Assembly: GCF_013386115.1 (NCBI RefSeq)
Contig: NZ_JACAOR010000010.1
Location: 327,644-391,643 of the forward strand
Direction: 5' to 3'
Source of the DNA: Pseudomonas gingeri
GTDB lineage: Bacteria > Pseudomonadota > Gammaproteobacteria > Pseudomonadales > Pseudomonadaceae
Length of the DNA stretch: 64,000 nt
The translations under genes and the position numbers were made by a program. Of the stretch, positions 36,231 through 44,838 are shown one piece after another. Numbering within the stretch: the stretch's first letter is position 1; every line of letters begins with the position of its first letter. The notes below the pieces were generated by a model that saw only the letters and a program-made list of their open reading frames with translations, ran no database searches and had not been told where the DNA came from.

Positions 36231-37780
36231 TGGCCGAGTTCTCCAGCACCCAGGATGGCCGAAGCACTGACACGGGTGGTCGTGACAGGAAACGCATCAG
36301 CCTGCGGATAGGGAAACCATTCAGGATCATCGACCGCACGAGGTGCAATCATCACCATTTTTGAGCGGCGGAACTGCTCAAGCCCCTCAACGCCCAATTC
36401 ACGTCCAGTGCCGGTCATTTTCCGGCCACCAAACGGTACACAGTCGTTGTCATTGAGCGGGGTATTGACCCAGACGATACCGGATTCGATCTCGTTGATC
36501 GCACGCATGGCCTCTGCCAGGTTCTCGGTATAAATACTGGCCCCCAACCCCATCTCGGAATCATTGGCCAACACGATCGCCTCGTCGAGACTGCGAACTT
36601 TGCAAATCGGTGCGATCGGGCCAAAACACTCACCATGCATGATGTCCATGTCATGCCTGACCTCAAACACAGTGGGTTCGAAGAACCACCCCCGGTGCAA
36701 ATGGCCTGGCCTTTTCCCACCGCAGACTAATCGCGCGCCCTGCTCGAGGGCCTGGGCCACGAGCCGTTCTACTCGATTGAGCTCTCGCTCTGACGCAAGC
36801 GGCCCGATGTCCACATGCTCCAGACCATTTCCAATTCTCAACTTGCGGGCCTCGGCACTCAGCGCCTGGACGAAAGACTCGTACACCTGCTCGTGAACAT
36901 AAAAGCGCTCGGCGGAGGTGCACACCTGTCCGCAATTGAGAAATGCCGCATACGCGGCTGCGCGCGCCACCGTCTCCACACAAGCAGAAGGCATCACGAT
37001 AAACGGGTCATTGCCACTGGTTTCGATGAGCGTGGGTTTGAATCGCAAGGCCGCGCTTTGTGCCACCGCCTGACCGGCGCTGACGCTGCCGGTAAAGGCA
37101 ATGCCATGAGTATGCGGATGCGCCACCAGGTGGCGCCCGACCTCAGCCCCACCGGTCAGCACCTGAATCAAGCCTCTGGGCAGAGGTGCGAACGCTGGCA
37201 TCAGCAAGAGCTGCGTGAGCGAGGTCTGCTCGGATGGCTTGACAATGATGGCGTTGCCGGCAGCCAGCGCCGCGGCGGCCTGCCACCCCATGAGCAGGAC
37301 GGGAAAGTTGTAGGGAACGATGGAAACCACGGTGCCCAGCGGCTCCTTCAGACTCATGTGCAACTGCCCGGCGATGGCCGGCCCTGCAACACGCCCTTGC
37401 TCCTGGCGTGCCAGTTCGGCGTAGTAACGCAGCGCTGAAGCGCAGGCACGGACTTCCCATTCAGCCTCGCGGTAGGGCTTGCCCATTTCTCGTGTCAGGC
37501 ATTCGCCAACCGTAGCGCTGAGCGTGTACAAGTTGTCCGCCACCTGGTGCAAGGCCTCCGCACGCTCCAACGCACTGAGTGCCCACCAGACTTTCTGCAC
37601 CTGATTGGCCAGGGCGATGACCTGCTCCATTTCTTCGGCCGTCGCCTCGGCGTAGTCACCCACAGGCTGCTCGGTCGCCGGATTGATGATGGTGCTGACG
37701 CAGCCGCGGCCAGCCTGATAATCGCCATTGATGAAATGCTGCGCCGACCGCTCACGCATCAATTGGGCAGTTGCCGTCAT
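36227..37780 (-). CDS. Aldehyde dehydrogenase family protein
   Basis: 517 residues from ATG 37780, chosen for the AGAGAG site; the frame is open further up but codes nothing family-like. Key parts are VPYNFPVLLMGWQAAAALAA, FTGSVSAGQAVAQ, Glu in LIETSGNDPFIV and the catalytic Cys in FLNCGQVCTSAERF. The ETSG wording (instead of ELGG) sets it apart from the first dehydrogenase at 31845. It overlaps the amine oxidase gene, so oxidation of an aminoaldehyde to an amino acid is the likely role (inference). Confidence 0.88.
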   Translation of the reverse strand: MTATAQLMRERSAQHFINGDYQAGRGCVSTIINPATEQPVGDYAEATAEEMEQVIALANQVQKVWWALSALERAEALHQVADNLYTLSATVGECLTREMGKPYREAEWEVRACASALRYYAELARQEQGRVAGPAIAGQLHMSLKEPLGTVVSIVPYNFPVLLMGWQAAAALAAGNAIIVKPSEQTSLTQLLLMPAFAPLPRGLIQVLTGGAEVGRHLVAHPHTHGIAFTGSVSAGQAVAQSAALRFKPTLIETSGNDPFIVMPSACVETVARAAAYAAFLNCGQVCTSAERFYVHEQVYESFVQALSAEARKLRIGNGLEHVDIGPLASERELNRVERLVAQALEQGARLVCGGKRPGHLHRGWFFEPTVFEVRHDMDIMHGECFGPIAPICKVRSLDEAIVLANDSEMGLGASIYTENLAEAMRAINEIESGIVWVNTPLNDNDCVPFGGRKMTGTGRELGVEGLEQFRRSKMVMIAPRAVDDPEWFPYPQADAFPVTTTRVSASAILGAGELGQ

Positions 37781-37827
37781 ACAGACTCTCTCTTTGTAAT
37801 GATGAAAGGTGCCTATCGTGACCGGGC

Positions 37828-39174
37828 TCATTTGAGACAGTCTTGAAGGGCATAATGGAAATAGGCCAGGCGCAGTCCGCCACGCTGCAACCAAGGGCTT
37901 TTGGGGAGTTGTCCTGGCAATTGGCGGTAGACCTTGCAGTCCTCCATCGCACTCAGCGGCACGCCGGCAATGGCCCGTGCGAGCGTGCGGCCCATCCATG
38001 GCATCGTATTGATCCCTGAGCCGAAGCAACCCAGGTTGAACAGCACTGACGCGTCCTCCAGGGAACGCCCCCAAGTCGGGGTGAACTTGCGTGTCAACGT
38101 CAACAGTCCACGCCAGAAGTAATCGACACCCAACACTCCGCTGTCTGGGAACTTGCGGGCCAATAAGCTCAGCAACCTATCGCGCATGGCGTTGTCATGT
38201 AGCGGATCGCCCCATGTATCGCTGCGCGCGCCCAGCAGAAGCCGGTCATCTGGCAGACGACGGTAGTAGGTCACCAGCATGCGTGTATCGATCATCGGCG
38301 ATCGGTCAGACAGACCGATGCTCTCCCATTGCCGGGCCGAAAGAGGGGCGCTCACCAGAATATTGGAAATGGCGGGAAGCACGCGTCGCGCGATGCTCTT
38401 GGGCTCAGGGTCGTCGCGATAGCCATTGGTGGCCAACACCACCTGCCGGGCACGCACTACCCCATGGGGTGTACGCAAGAGGTGCAGCCCCCCCTGTTTT
38501 TCCCAACTCACCATGGGCGTGTTGGCACAAATTCGTGCGCCGTGCCGACGCGCGCTCTGCGCAAGCCCCTGCGTGAAAGCAAGAGGGTTCAGACCCCCTC
38601 CTGTTTCCACATGCAAGGCGCCAAACTGTTCAGGGCCGCCGTGCCCGATGACAGAGAACTCATCACGGGTGAGGATTCGGCAAGGAATTGCAGCCATCCT
38701 CAGCCATGGCAACTGCTCGATCAGCTCTCTGAAGGCACCCGGAGAATGGGCCACTGTAAAGTTGCCGTTACCGCAACGCTGAAGATCAAACCCCTCCTCT
38801 TTTGCCAACGAGTAGACCAGTTCCTGCCCTTCACGTTGTGAGTCGAAGAACGCGCGTGCGTCAGGCTCTGGCCAACGTTGAAATATCTGCTCGACAGACA
38901 GCTTGCTGGCAGGAAGGGTGTTGAAGCCCGCATTGCGGCCGCTCGCCCCCCAGCCGATGTCACCGGCCTCCAGCACCAGCGCCTCGATGTGATGATCGCG
39001 GGCCAGATGAAAGGCGGTGGACAGGCCTGCCAACCCGCCCCCGATAATCGCCACCTCGACCTCTGTGTCACCGGTCAGAGGGGTGAACGCCATCCTCGGG
39101 GTCATGGCACCCCAGTAGCTGGCATGAAAGTGTTGGCGGTCGTATAAACTCGGGTGAAAGATCGTCGGGCTCAT
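37828..39174 (-). CDS. FAD-dependent oxidoreductase (PuuB/OrdL-like)
   Basis: 448 residues of the DAO family. It has VAIIGGGLAGLSTAFHLA, EAGDIGWGASGRNAGFNT (the GASGRNAG string typical of PuuB/OrdL), and a C-terminal FNLGCFGSGINTMPWMG. The first 30 residues (SLYDRQHFHASYWGAM) also match this group, which includes gamma-glutamylputrescine oxidase. It lies 48 bases upstream of the aldehyde dehydrogenase gene in the same direction and diverges from the LysR gene, whose palindrome occupies the shared promoter. Confidence 0.88.
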   Translation of the reverse strand: MSPTIFHPSLYDRQHFHASYWGAMTPRMAFTPLTGDTEVEVAIIGGGLAGLSTAFHLARDHHIEALVLEAGDIGWGASGRNAGFNTLPASKLSVEQIFQRWPEPDARAFFDSQREGQELVYSLAKEEGFDLQRCGNGNFTVAHSPGAFRELIEQLPWLRMAAIPCRILTRDEFSVIGHGGPEQFGALHVETGGGLNPLAFTQGLAQSARRHGARICANTPMVSWEKQGGLHLLRTPHGVVRARQVVLATNGYRDDPEPKSIARRVLPAISNILVSAPLSARQWESIGLSDRSPMIDTRMLVTYYRRLPDDRLLLGARSDTWGDPLHDNAMRDRLLSLLARKFPDSGVLGVDYFWRGLLTLTRKFTPTWGRSLEDASVLFNLGCFGSGINTMPWMGRTLARAIAGVPLSAMEDCKVYRQLPGQLPKSPWLQRGGLRLAYFHYALQDCLK

Positions 39175-39256
39175 CGGATTCCAGTCAGCAACAGCTCAAG
39201 TTGCGGACAGGATGGAATCGGTCGCCCACCCGAACAACCTGCGTTTTTTGTGGTAG

Positions 39257-39277
39257 GGTGTTAAAAAAACTAACACC
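39257..39277. promoter_or_regulatory. Palindrome GGTGTTA-N7-TAACACC, probable LysR operator
   Basis: A perfect seven-base inverted repeat with a seven-base spacer of mostly A, containing the T-N11-A pattern of LysR sites. It ends ten bases before the LysR start codon in the divergent promoter shared with the PuuB-like gene. A half-site TTAACACC occurs at 40181-40188, ahead of the PotF-like gene. Confidence 0.65.
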
Positions 39278-39286
39278 TGGACAAGC

Positions 39287-40174
39287 ATGTCGAACCACCG
39301 ACTTCCTCCTCTGAACGCTGTTCGTGCGTTCGAAGCAGCCGCTCGCCTGGGCAGCTACGTTTCAGCCGCCAATGAGCTGCATGTGACACAACCAGCCATC
39401 GGACGTCATGTGAAAGCCCTGGAGGAGTACTTGGGCACGTCACTGTTCAAGCGAACGCCTCGCGGTGTTCTGCTGACCGCCGACGGATGGCGCTATTTCG
39501 AACAGGTCAGTTCGGCATTGACTCAAATAGCCGACGTCTCCTATGAGTTCACCTCTCGTCGCGAGCAACGCTGGTTACGCCTGCTGGTAGTACCCGGTCT
39601 TGCCGGACAATGGTTGCGTCACCAACTGCCAGAGTTTCGGGCACTCCACCCCGGTATTCGTATCGCGTTGGAACCCAACGCTTCGTTTCGCCAAATCTCG
39701 GCGGAACGTACCGACCTGGGGATTGCCTTTGGCGATCCCGAAGACTTCGAGGGCGCCACTGAACTGCTCTGTCAGCCAGCCATTTTCCCGGTGTGCGCTC
39801 CCGACTTCCTGGCCCAGTGTCCTCCCTTGCAGGTCCCCAAAGACTTGCTGAATTTGACGCTACTACACGAGGACGACGGGTACTGGTGGAGGCACTGGTT
39901 TCATAGCCAGGGGGTCAAAGCCAGATTAAGCAGCGAGATGTCTTACGTCAGCGCAGACCAGGTCATTGATCTGGCTCTTTCGGGGGCAGGCGTGGGCCTG
40001 ACCAACTCGCTACTGGTGATGGATGAACTGGAAAAGGGCCTGCTGGTTCGTCCGATTGGGCACGAAGCGCGCCTGGAGGGGTACCTGCTGCTGAGTCCGC
40101 CCGGCGGTCTCAAACCTGAGGCCAAGGCTTTCCGACTTTGGCTTCTGGAAAAGCTCAAAAACCTTTCGATATAA
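39287..40174 (+). CDS. LysR-family regulator (GcvA-like)
   Basis: 295 residues. The N-terminal winged helix reads LPPLNAVRAFEAAARLGSYV and ANELHVTQPAIGRHVKALEE, as in the GcvA subgroup; the rest is a LysR effector domain. The gene diverges from the PuuB/aldehyde dehydrogenase/amine oxidase run and lies just upstream of a PotF-like binding protein gene, so it probably senses an amine or amino acid and controls both sides. Autoregulation is likely because the palindrome is ten bases before its ATG. Confidence 0.9.
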   Translation: MSNHRLPPLNAVRAFEAAARLGSYVSAANELHVTQPAIGRHVKALEEYLGTSLFKRTPRGVLLTADGWRYFEQVSSALTQIADVSYEFTSRREQRWLRLLVVPGLAGQWLRHQLPEFRALHPGIRIALEPNASFRQISAERTDLGIAFGDPEDFEGATELLCQPAIFPVCAPDFLAQCPPLQVPKDLLNLTLLHEDDGYWWRHWFHSQGVKARLSSEMSYVSADQVIDLALSGAGVGLTNSLLVMDELEKGLLVRPIGHEARLEGYLLLSPPGGLKPEAKAFRLWLLEKLKNLSI

Positions 40175-40288
40175 CTTTTCTTAACACCGTACTCTGAAAA
40201 TTGTGTGTTGCGCGTGCCCAGGCGGCTCTCTAGTGTTTTGAGGTACCCCTCAAGGCTCTGTTCATATCGAAAACCGAGAGCTCACACG

Positions 40289-41383
40289 ATGAAAAATAAA
40301 AAAAGCCACCTGCTGCGTGCCACCCTCGCTACAGCGTTGATGTTTCTGATGTTCAGCACTGGCGCTCAGGAACGCCAGCTTCACGTACTCAATTGGTCCG
40401 AGCTCATTCCGCAAACGGTCCAGTCCGACTTCTCGGCAAAGAACAACATTCGGTTGCACTACGACATCCAGGACAGCGATGACACCCTGGAAAGCAAGTT
40501 GCTGACCGGCCACTCCGGCTACGATGTCGTCTACCCGTCCTCATCAAACATGGTGAAGCAGATCCAGGCGGGTGCGTATGCGCCCTTGGACTGGTCAAAG
40601 ATCCCCAACAGGACTCATCTTGACGCTCAACTTCTGAAGAAAATTCAGACGCATGACCAAGGCAATCAATACGGCGTGCCTTTCCTATGGGGCACCGATG
40701 GCATGCTGGTCAATGTGCCAAAGGTCAAAGCCATCCTGGGCGAGAACGCCGACCTGAACAGTTATGACCTGCTATTCAATCCGGCAGTTACCCAGAAGCT
40801 GGCCAAGTGCGGCATCTCCTTTCTAGATTCGCCTCAAGACGTATTCTCCCTGACACTCGCCTACCTCGGCCGCGATCCCAACAGTACGAACCCAGAGGAC
40901 TACAAGGCCGCTTACGAGCAGCTCAGGAAAGTGTGGCCCGACATCAAACAGATCAACTCGACCTATCGCGACCAGATCACCCGAGAGGACATCTGTGTCG
41001 CCATGGCGTGGAGCGGCGATGCGGGGGTGATCAACCGTATCATTCGGGATAACAAGCTCAATCTGGATATCCGCTACATCACGCCCAAAGGTCAGACCCC
41101 TATCTGGTTCACCATGATGGGCATACCCAAAGATGCGCAAAACAAGGAAGAGGCCTACGCCTGGATCAACAACCTGCTGGACCCGACCGTTGCAAAGGTC
41201 ATCACCGAGTACAACAGCTATCCAAGTTCTGTGCAGGAAGCCCAGCAAGAGAACCGAACGATAAAAGACGGGCGCTACGCACCGGATGAAGAAGAGATCC
41301 GTAGCTTCTACACCTTCGCTCCACTGGACTTGAAGAGCGTACGCGTGATGACTCAATACTGGCGGCGCCTCTACAGTAAATAG
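40289..41383 (+). CDS. PotF/SpuD-like polyamine-binding periplasmic protein
   Basis: 364 residues from ATG 40289, which gives a basic start (MKNKKSHLLR) and a signal peptide ending FSTGA|QERQ. The mature part reads LHVLNWSELIPQTVQSDFSA, GYDVVYPSSSNMVKQIQAG, AMAWSGDAGVINR and PIWFTMMGIPKDAQNKEEAY, matching PotF-type putrescine/spermidine binding proteins. No permease genes are adjacent; it likely serves a transporter or a sensor elsewhere. A half-site of the LysR palindrome lies about 100 bases upstream. Confidence 0.85.
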   Translation: MKNKKSHLLRATLATALMFLMFSTGAQERQLHVLNWSELIPQTVQSDFSAKNNIRLHYDIQDSDDTLESKLLTGHSGYDVVYPSSSNMVKQIQAGAYAPLDWSKIPNRTHLDAQLLKKIQTHDQGNQYGVPFLWGTDGMLVNVPKVKAILGENADLNSYDLLFNPAVTQKLAKCGISFLDSPQDVFSLTLAYLGRDPNSTNPEDYKAAYEQLRKVWPDIKQINSTYRDQITREDICVAMAWSGDAGVINRIIRDNKLNLDIRYITPKGQTPIWFTMMGIPKDAQNKEEAYAWINNLLDPTVAKVITEYNSYPSSVQEAQQENRTIKDGRYAPDEEEIRSFYTFAPLDLKSVRVMTQYWRRLYSK

Positions 41384-41384
41384 T

Positions 41385-41410
41385 GCCGGCATGATTTGCC
41401 CGGCTACTTT
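41385..41410 (+). terminator. Terminator-like hairpin after PotF-like gene
   Basis: GCCGG (41385-41389) pairs with CCGGC (41400-41404), followed by TACTTTTC. Located directly after the stop codon; short stem but T tail present. Confidence 0.5.
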
Positions 41411-41449
41411 TCGCTTATAGCTCCTGCTTTTAAAAACATGCCCAAAGGG

Positions 41450-41490
41450 ACGCAAAAACAAGCAGAACATCAATAAACTTGATGTTCTGC
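41450..41490 (-). terminator. Intrinsic terminator for minus-strand transcripts
   Basis: GCAGAACATCAA (41462-41473) and TTGATGTTCTGC (41479-41490) form a perfect 12-base stem with a five-base loop; on the minus strand it is followed by TTGTTTTTG. It would end transcripts from the genes at 41812-43398. Confidence 0.8.
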
Positions 41491-41660
41491 CTAAGAAACA
41501 GCGATCTAGATGATGCATTGATAATTTCAAATAATCTCGAAATTGAGCTATCCCAGAAACCAGCAAGCTGGCGAGAATATCCAGGTAAAACTCAACACCC
41601 TGGGCAGGCAGTGGGATTTATAAGTCGTTCGGCCCACCCGCCCGGGATGGGACAGCCTCG

Positions 41661-41805
41661 TTACTTAACCAAACGAAATGCCGCTGGTTGCGCCGTGATC
41701 ATCCGGATCAGATGGTGTGCCAGAAAATAGGTGGTGTAGCAGGTATCACCCAGGAGAATATCGTCTCGCTTCAAGGTGTCGAGCATCGATCCGAGGACGG
41801 GTGTC
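41661..41805 (-). pseudogene. Transposase remnant (IS4-family-like)
   Basis: About 45 codons with no start: VLGSMLDTLKRDDILLGDT followed by CYTTYFLAHHLIRM and a stop at 41661. The LLDTL..DDILLGD..Y.TYFL.. pattern is that of IS4-type transposases around the second catalytic Asp. The piece abuts the end of the next gene, so the insertion sequence has been almost fully deleted. Assigned from memory of the family pattern. Confidence 0.55.
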
Positions 41806-41811
41806 GACGTT

Positions 41812-42432
41812 TCAGCCGATGTCGACGTTCAAGGCGATATCCCAAGTGCCGGCACCGTTTTTCGCCAGGCCGATCATCATCAGGCCGAGCGCCTCGAGTG
41901 TCTGGGCCATGTGCAGGCCGCCGACATCCAACGGGCGCAGCCCAAGACTCTCGATGAACGTCGAGACGCGCGCCTTGGCCTCCGGGTCGTCGGCGGCGAT
42001 GAACGTGTCGAGGCGTCCCCGCTTGGCAAGGACGTGACCGAAAAGGGTGTTGAATGCCTTCACGACATGCGCGCTGGCGGGGACGATCCTGGCGATCTCC
42101 TGCGCACCGGAACTACCGGCGGGAGAGACGAGGCGCGTGAGGTCCGGGGAGACCGTGTTGGTGATGTCGATGATCACCTTGCCATCGAGCGCGTCCCCGT
42201 AATCGGCCACCACCGACGCCGCAACGGTGTACGGCACGGCGAGGATGACGATGTCGCCGGCCGGAGTGGCTCCGTACGTCCCTGTGATCGCTCCGGCTGC
42301 GAGCTTGGCGGCCAGCGCCTGCGCCTTGGCGGCGTCGCGGCTGACCACCTCAACCGTGTATCCCGCCTTGGCGGTACGACCGGCGATCGCCGCGGCCATG
42401 CCTCCTGAGCCAATGATGCTGATAGTGTTCAT
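41812..42432 (-). CDS. NAD(P)-binding oxidoreductase (F420-dependent NADP reductase-like)
   Basis: 206 residues, one Rossmann domain: ISIIGSGGMAAAIAGRTAKA, then VILAVPYTVAASVVADYGD and AFNTLFGHVLAKRG. This is the short F420-NADP-oxidoreductase/coenzyme-F420-like family often found with HxlR regulators in stress-response clusters. It follows the epimerase-like gene by 27 bases on the same strand, hence one operon. The exact cofactor and substrate are unknown. Codon use is strongly GC-biased like its upstream partner. Confidence 0.8.
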   Translation of the reverse strand: MNTISIIGSGGMAAAIAGRTAKAGYTVEVVSRDAAKAQALAAKLAAGAITGTYGATPAGDIVILAVPYTVAASVVADYGDALDGKVIIDITNTVSPDLTRLVSPAGSSGAQEIARIVPASAHVVKAFNTLFGHVLAKRGRLDTFIAADDPEAKARVSTFIESLGLRPLDVGGLHMAQTLEALGLMMIGLAKNGAGTWDIALNVDIG

Positions 42433-42459
42433 GTGTAGTTTCCTCGTGAATGGGAGTAC

Positions 42460-43398
42460 TCAGCGGGCAGGGAAGTAGTGGCCGTTGTCCAGGTCCTCGA
42501 GCAGGCCGGGTTGAGCAGGCTCCCAGCCGAGGGTCTGGCGGGTGATCAGGTTGGACGCCGGGAGGTCCAGGGTGACCAGATTCGCGAGGAACCCAAAATA
42601 TCCCGGCAGCATCAGTACGTCCGCGGGAATGCTCACGGCCGGCACGCCCAGGCGGCTGCCAATGGCCTCGGCGATCTCGCGGAACCGGATGCCCTCACTC
42701 TCGACCCCGTGCCAATATTTGCCAGCCTCCCCCTTCTCCAGCGCCAGGCGGAACAAGATGGCGAGGTCACGGGCGTGTACGGCAGGCCACAGGTTCGCGC
42801 CTTCTCCCGGGTAACCGATGACGCCCTTTTCCTTCGCCAGCCCGATCAACAGCGGAAGGAAGGCGACGTCGGTGGTGCTGTGCGCGATCGTAGGAATGCG
42901 CACGATCGACGACCGCACGCCCCGCTCCGCGAGGCCGATCACGGTGGTTTCGACGATGTTGCGAACCCGCAACGTCCCCTTGTACGCATCGCCGCCGGGA
43001 AGTGACGGGTCTTCCTCGGTGGCTGGTCGGCCCAGCTTTTCCCACCCGGGCCCGCCAATGCTCCCCGACACGACCAGCGGCTTGCCGCTTCCCGCCAGCG
43101 CCTCGCCGTACGCGAGCATGATCTGGAGTTCCGCAGCGGCCACGGCGTCGATCCCGCCAATGGGGAGCAGGTCTTGCCGGTGCGCAACGTGAATAACGCC
43201 GTCAACCTCCGCCGCCGCAGCCTTGAGACCATCGAGGTCGGAAATATCCCCGCGACGCACCTTGGCGCCGAGTGCGATCAGTGCAGCCGCGGACTTGTCG
43301 GACCGGGCCAGGCCGGTGACCTCGTGGCCGGCGGCGATGAGCTCGGGAATGATGTACGAACCGATGTGACCGGTTCCGCCAGTGACTAAAACGTGCAT
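42460..43398 (-). CDS. NAD-dependent epimerase/dehydratase-like SDR protein
   Basis: 312 residues from ATG 43398. Opens MHVLVTGGTGHIGSYIIPEL (GxxGxxG) and has VVSGSIGGPGWEKLGRPATEE and FFRLALEKGEAGKYWHG, typical of atypical/extended SDRs of the NAD(P)-binding, YwnB/NmrA-like kind. It diverges from the HxlR gene; two palindromes in between point to control by HxlR. Likely role: reduction of a reactive carbonyl or quinone, by analogy only. Confidence 0.82.
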   Translation of the reverse strand: MHVLVTGGTGHIGSYIIPELIAAGHEVTGLARSDKSAAALIALGAKVRRGDISDLDGLKAAAAEVDGVIHVAHRQDLLPIGGIDAVAAAELQIMLAYGEALAGSGKPLVVSGSIGGPGWEKLGRPATEEDPSLPGGDAYKGTLRVRNIVETTVIGLAERGVRSSIVRIPTIAHSTTDVAFLPLLIGLAKEKGVIGYPGEGANLWPAVHARDLAILFRLALEKGEAGKYWHGVESEGIRFREIAEAIGSRLGVPAVSIPADVLMLPGYFGFLANLVTLDLPASNLITRQTLGWEPAQPGLLEDLDNGHYFPAR

Positions 43399-43510
43399 GT
43401 CATGACTCCATATGCGTGATGGGGTGCGAGAAATGGTGATACGGGAACGCTCAGCCAAGGCTGCGGGTGCGACCCGACGAACTCATTCAGCACACGATCC
43501 ATGCTGAGCT

Positions 43511-43535
43511 GATCACTTGTAAAACGCAAGTGATC
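43511..43535. promoter_or_regulatory. HxlR operator 1: GATCACTTG-N7-CAAGTGATC
   Basis: Perfect nine-base arms with a seven-base spacer in the divergent promoter of the epimerase-like and HxlR genes. Its core ACTTG-N7-CAAG recurs 32 bases to the right. Confidence 0.6.
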
Positions 43536-43546
43536 TATTGAATTTT

Positions 43547-43563
43547 ACTTGCGCCATGCAAGC
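43547..43563. promoter_or_regulatory. HxlR operator 2: ACTTG-N7-CAAGC
   Basis: Second copy of the core with the same spacer length; centre 32 bases, about three helical turns, from operator 1 and 27 bases ahead of the HxlR start codon. Confidence 0.55.
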
Positions 43564-43581
43564 AATGCTAAGATCGCCGTC

Positions 43582-44034
43582 ATGAAGACAACCTTGAAAG
43601 AAGACTTTCGATCCCACTGCGCGGTGAACTACGGCGTGGAGATTTTCGGCGACCGATGGTCGCTCCTGATCATTCGCGACATCGTTTTTGTTGGAAAGAA
43701 GACGTATGGCGACTTCCTGAAATCGGAAGAGAGAATCGCGACCAACGTTCTTGCTTCCCGACTGGCCTTTCTTGAGGAGCAAGGCGTTCTGTCGAAGGCG
43801 CCTAGCCCCGATGACAAGCGCAAGGACTTTTACACGTTGACCGAGAAGGGCCTGGACCTCATTCCAGTTGTGATCAGCATTGTGCTCTGGAGCGCGAAGC
43901 ATGATCCGAAGTCGTACGTGCGACACCGCGAGGCGTTTATTGCTCGATTAAGTCAAAACCCCGTGCAGGTGAGTGAGGAAGTGAAGGAACTGGTGCGCAA
44001 TGGCGGGTGCATCTTTCCTGAGAGCGGGGGATGA
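43582..44034 (+). CDS. HxlR-family transcriptional regulator
   Basis: 150 residues from ATG 43582. The HxlR winged helix is clear: HCAVNYGVEIFGDRWSLLII, then FLKSEERIATNVLASRLAFL and DFYTLTEKGLDLIPVV. The single Cys in SHCAV corresponds to the N-terminal Cys that many HxlR proteins use to sense electrophiles or quinones. The gene diverges from two NAD(P)-dependent enzymes and has two matching palindromes in the shared promoter. The C-terminus is longer than average. Confidence 0.88.
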   Translation: MKTTLKEDFRSHCAVNYGVEIFGDRWSLLIIRDIVFVGKKTYGDFLKSEERIATNVLASRLAFLEEQGVLSKAPSPDDKRKDFYTLTEKGLDLIPVVISIVLWSAKHDPKSYVRHREAFIARLSQNPVQVSEEVKELVRNGGCIFPESGG

Positions 44035-44207
44035 ACAAGACGGCAAACGCGCCCTGTCACGGCGCACAAACCAGATGCCACCCCCGGCAGGACGCTTGGG
44101 GGAGGACAAGCTTCTGCATCAACGCAGCCAGGGCAACATTGAATGGTGTCTCCCTGGGTTTACCGGGTCCTACGACGCGCCGAACAATCGATGGGAGCGC
44201 CTGGGCC

Positions 44208-44480
44208 TGGGGCGCCCGTGGTGCCGGCGCTCGACCCGGTCAGGATGATCGAACCACCCTGCCCCATCAGCGGCAGCGCTTTCTGGACAGTAAAAATCGT
44301 CCCCTTCATATTGGTGTCGAAGGTTTCGTCAATATGCTCGGCGGTGATCTTGCCGAGCGCAAGCTGGCTTCCCGCTCCGGCATTGGCGAAGAGAATATCG
44401 AGAGTTCCGCGCTCAGCTTTCACCGTCGCGTAAAGTCGGTCGAGGTCGGCCTGATCGGAGACAGAGCCCTTCACTGCGCG
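44208..44480 (-). pseudogene. Internal fragment of a short-chain dehydrogenase gene
   Basis: About 90 codons on the minus strand: DQADLDRLYATVKAERG, LDILFANAGAGSQLALG (the NAG motif), TFDTNMKGTIFTVQKALP and GGSIILTGSSAGTTG. The N-terminal cofactor loop and the catalytic YxxxK part are both missing. It ends on the right exactly where an HxlR fragment begins. Confidence 0.65.
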
Positions 44481-44484
44481 GGCA

Positions 44485-44744
44485 ACGGCCCGAAGCGCTA
44501 CGGCGAGCTCAAGCGCCTGATCCCGGGCGTCAGCGACAAGGTGCTGATCCAGCAATTGAAGGATCTGGAAGCCGATCAAGTCCTGATGCGGACCGACTAC
44601 AAGGAAGTGCCACCTCGCGTGGACTACGCGCTGACCTCGCTCGGTCGCAGCCTGGCTGAAGCGATTGTGCCGCTGTGCACCTGGGGAACCGAGAACGCGG
44701 CGCAAATGGCAAGTATCTTCGCCAAGCGCGACGCTTTGTCCTAG
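44485..44744 (+). pseudogene. C-terminal fragment of an HxlR-family regulator
   Basis: About 86 codons: GPKRYGELKRLIPGVSDKVL, IQQLKDLEADQVLMRTDY, VPPRVDYALTSLGRSL and VPLCTWG. The N-terminal third, including the start and CPV part, is missing. The open frame continues to the left only through unrelated sequence. It and the SDR fragment were probably a divergent pair whose shared promoter and both 5' ends were deleted. Confidence 0.65.
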
Positions 44745-44838
44745 CAGAATACTGAAGAACTGCCGAGTCGGACGACGCCGCGCATTCTTGGAGGGCGGTA
44801 GGCGGACATCGCAACTGACCAGACGTTTGCATGCCAGA

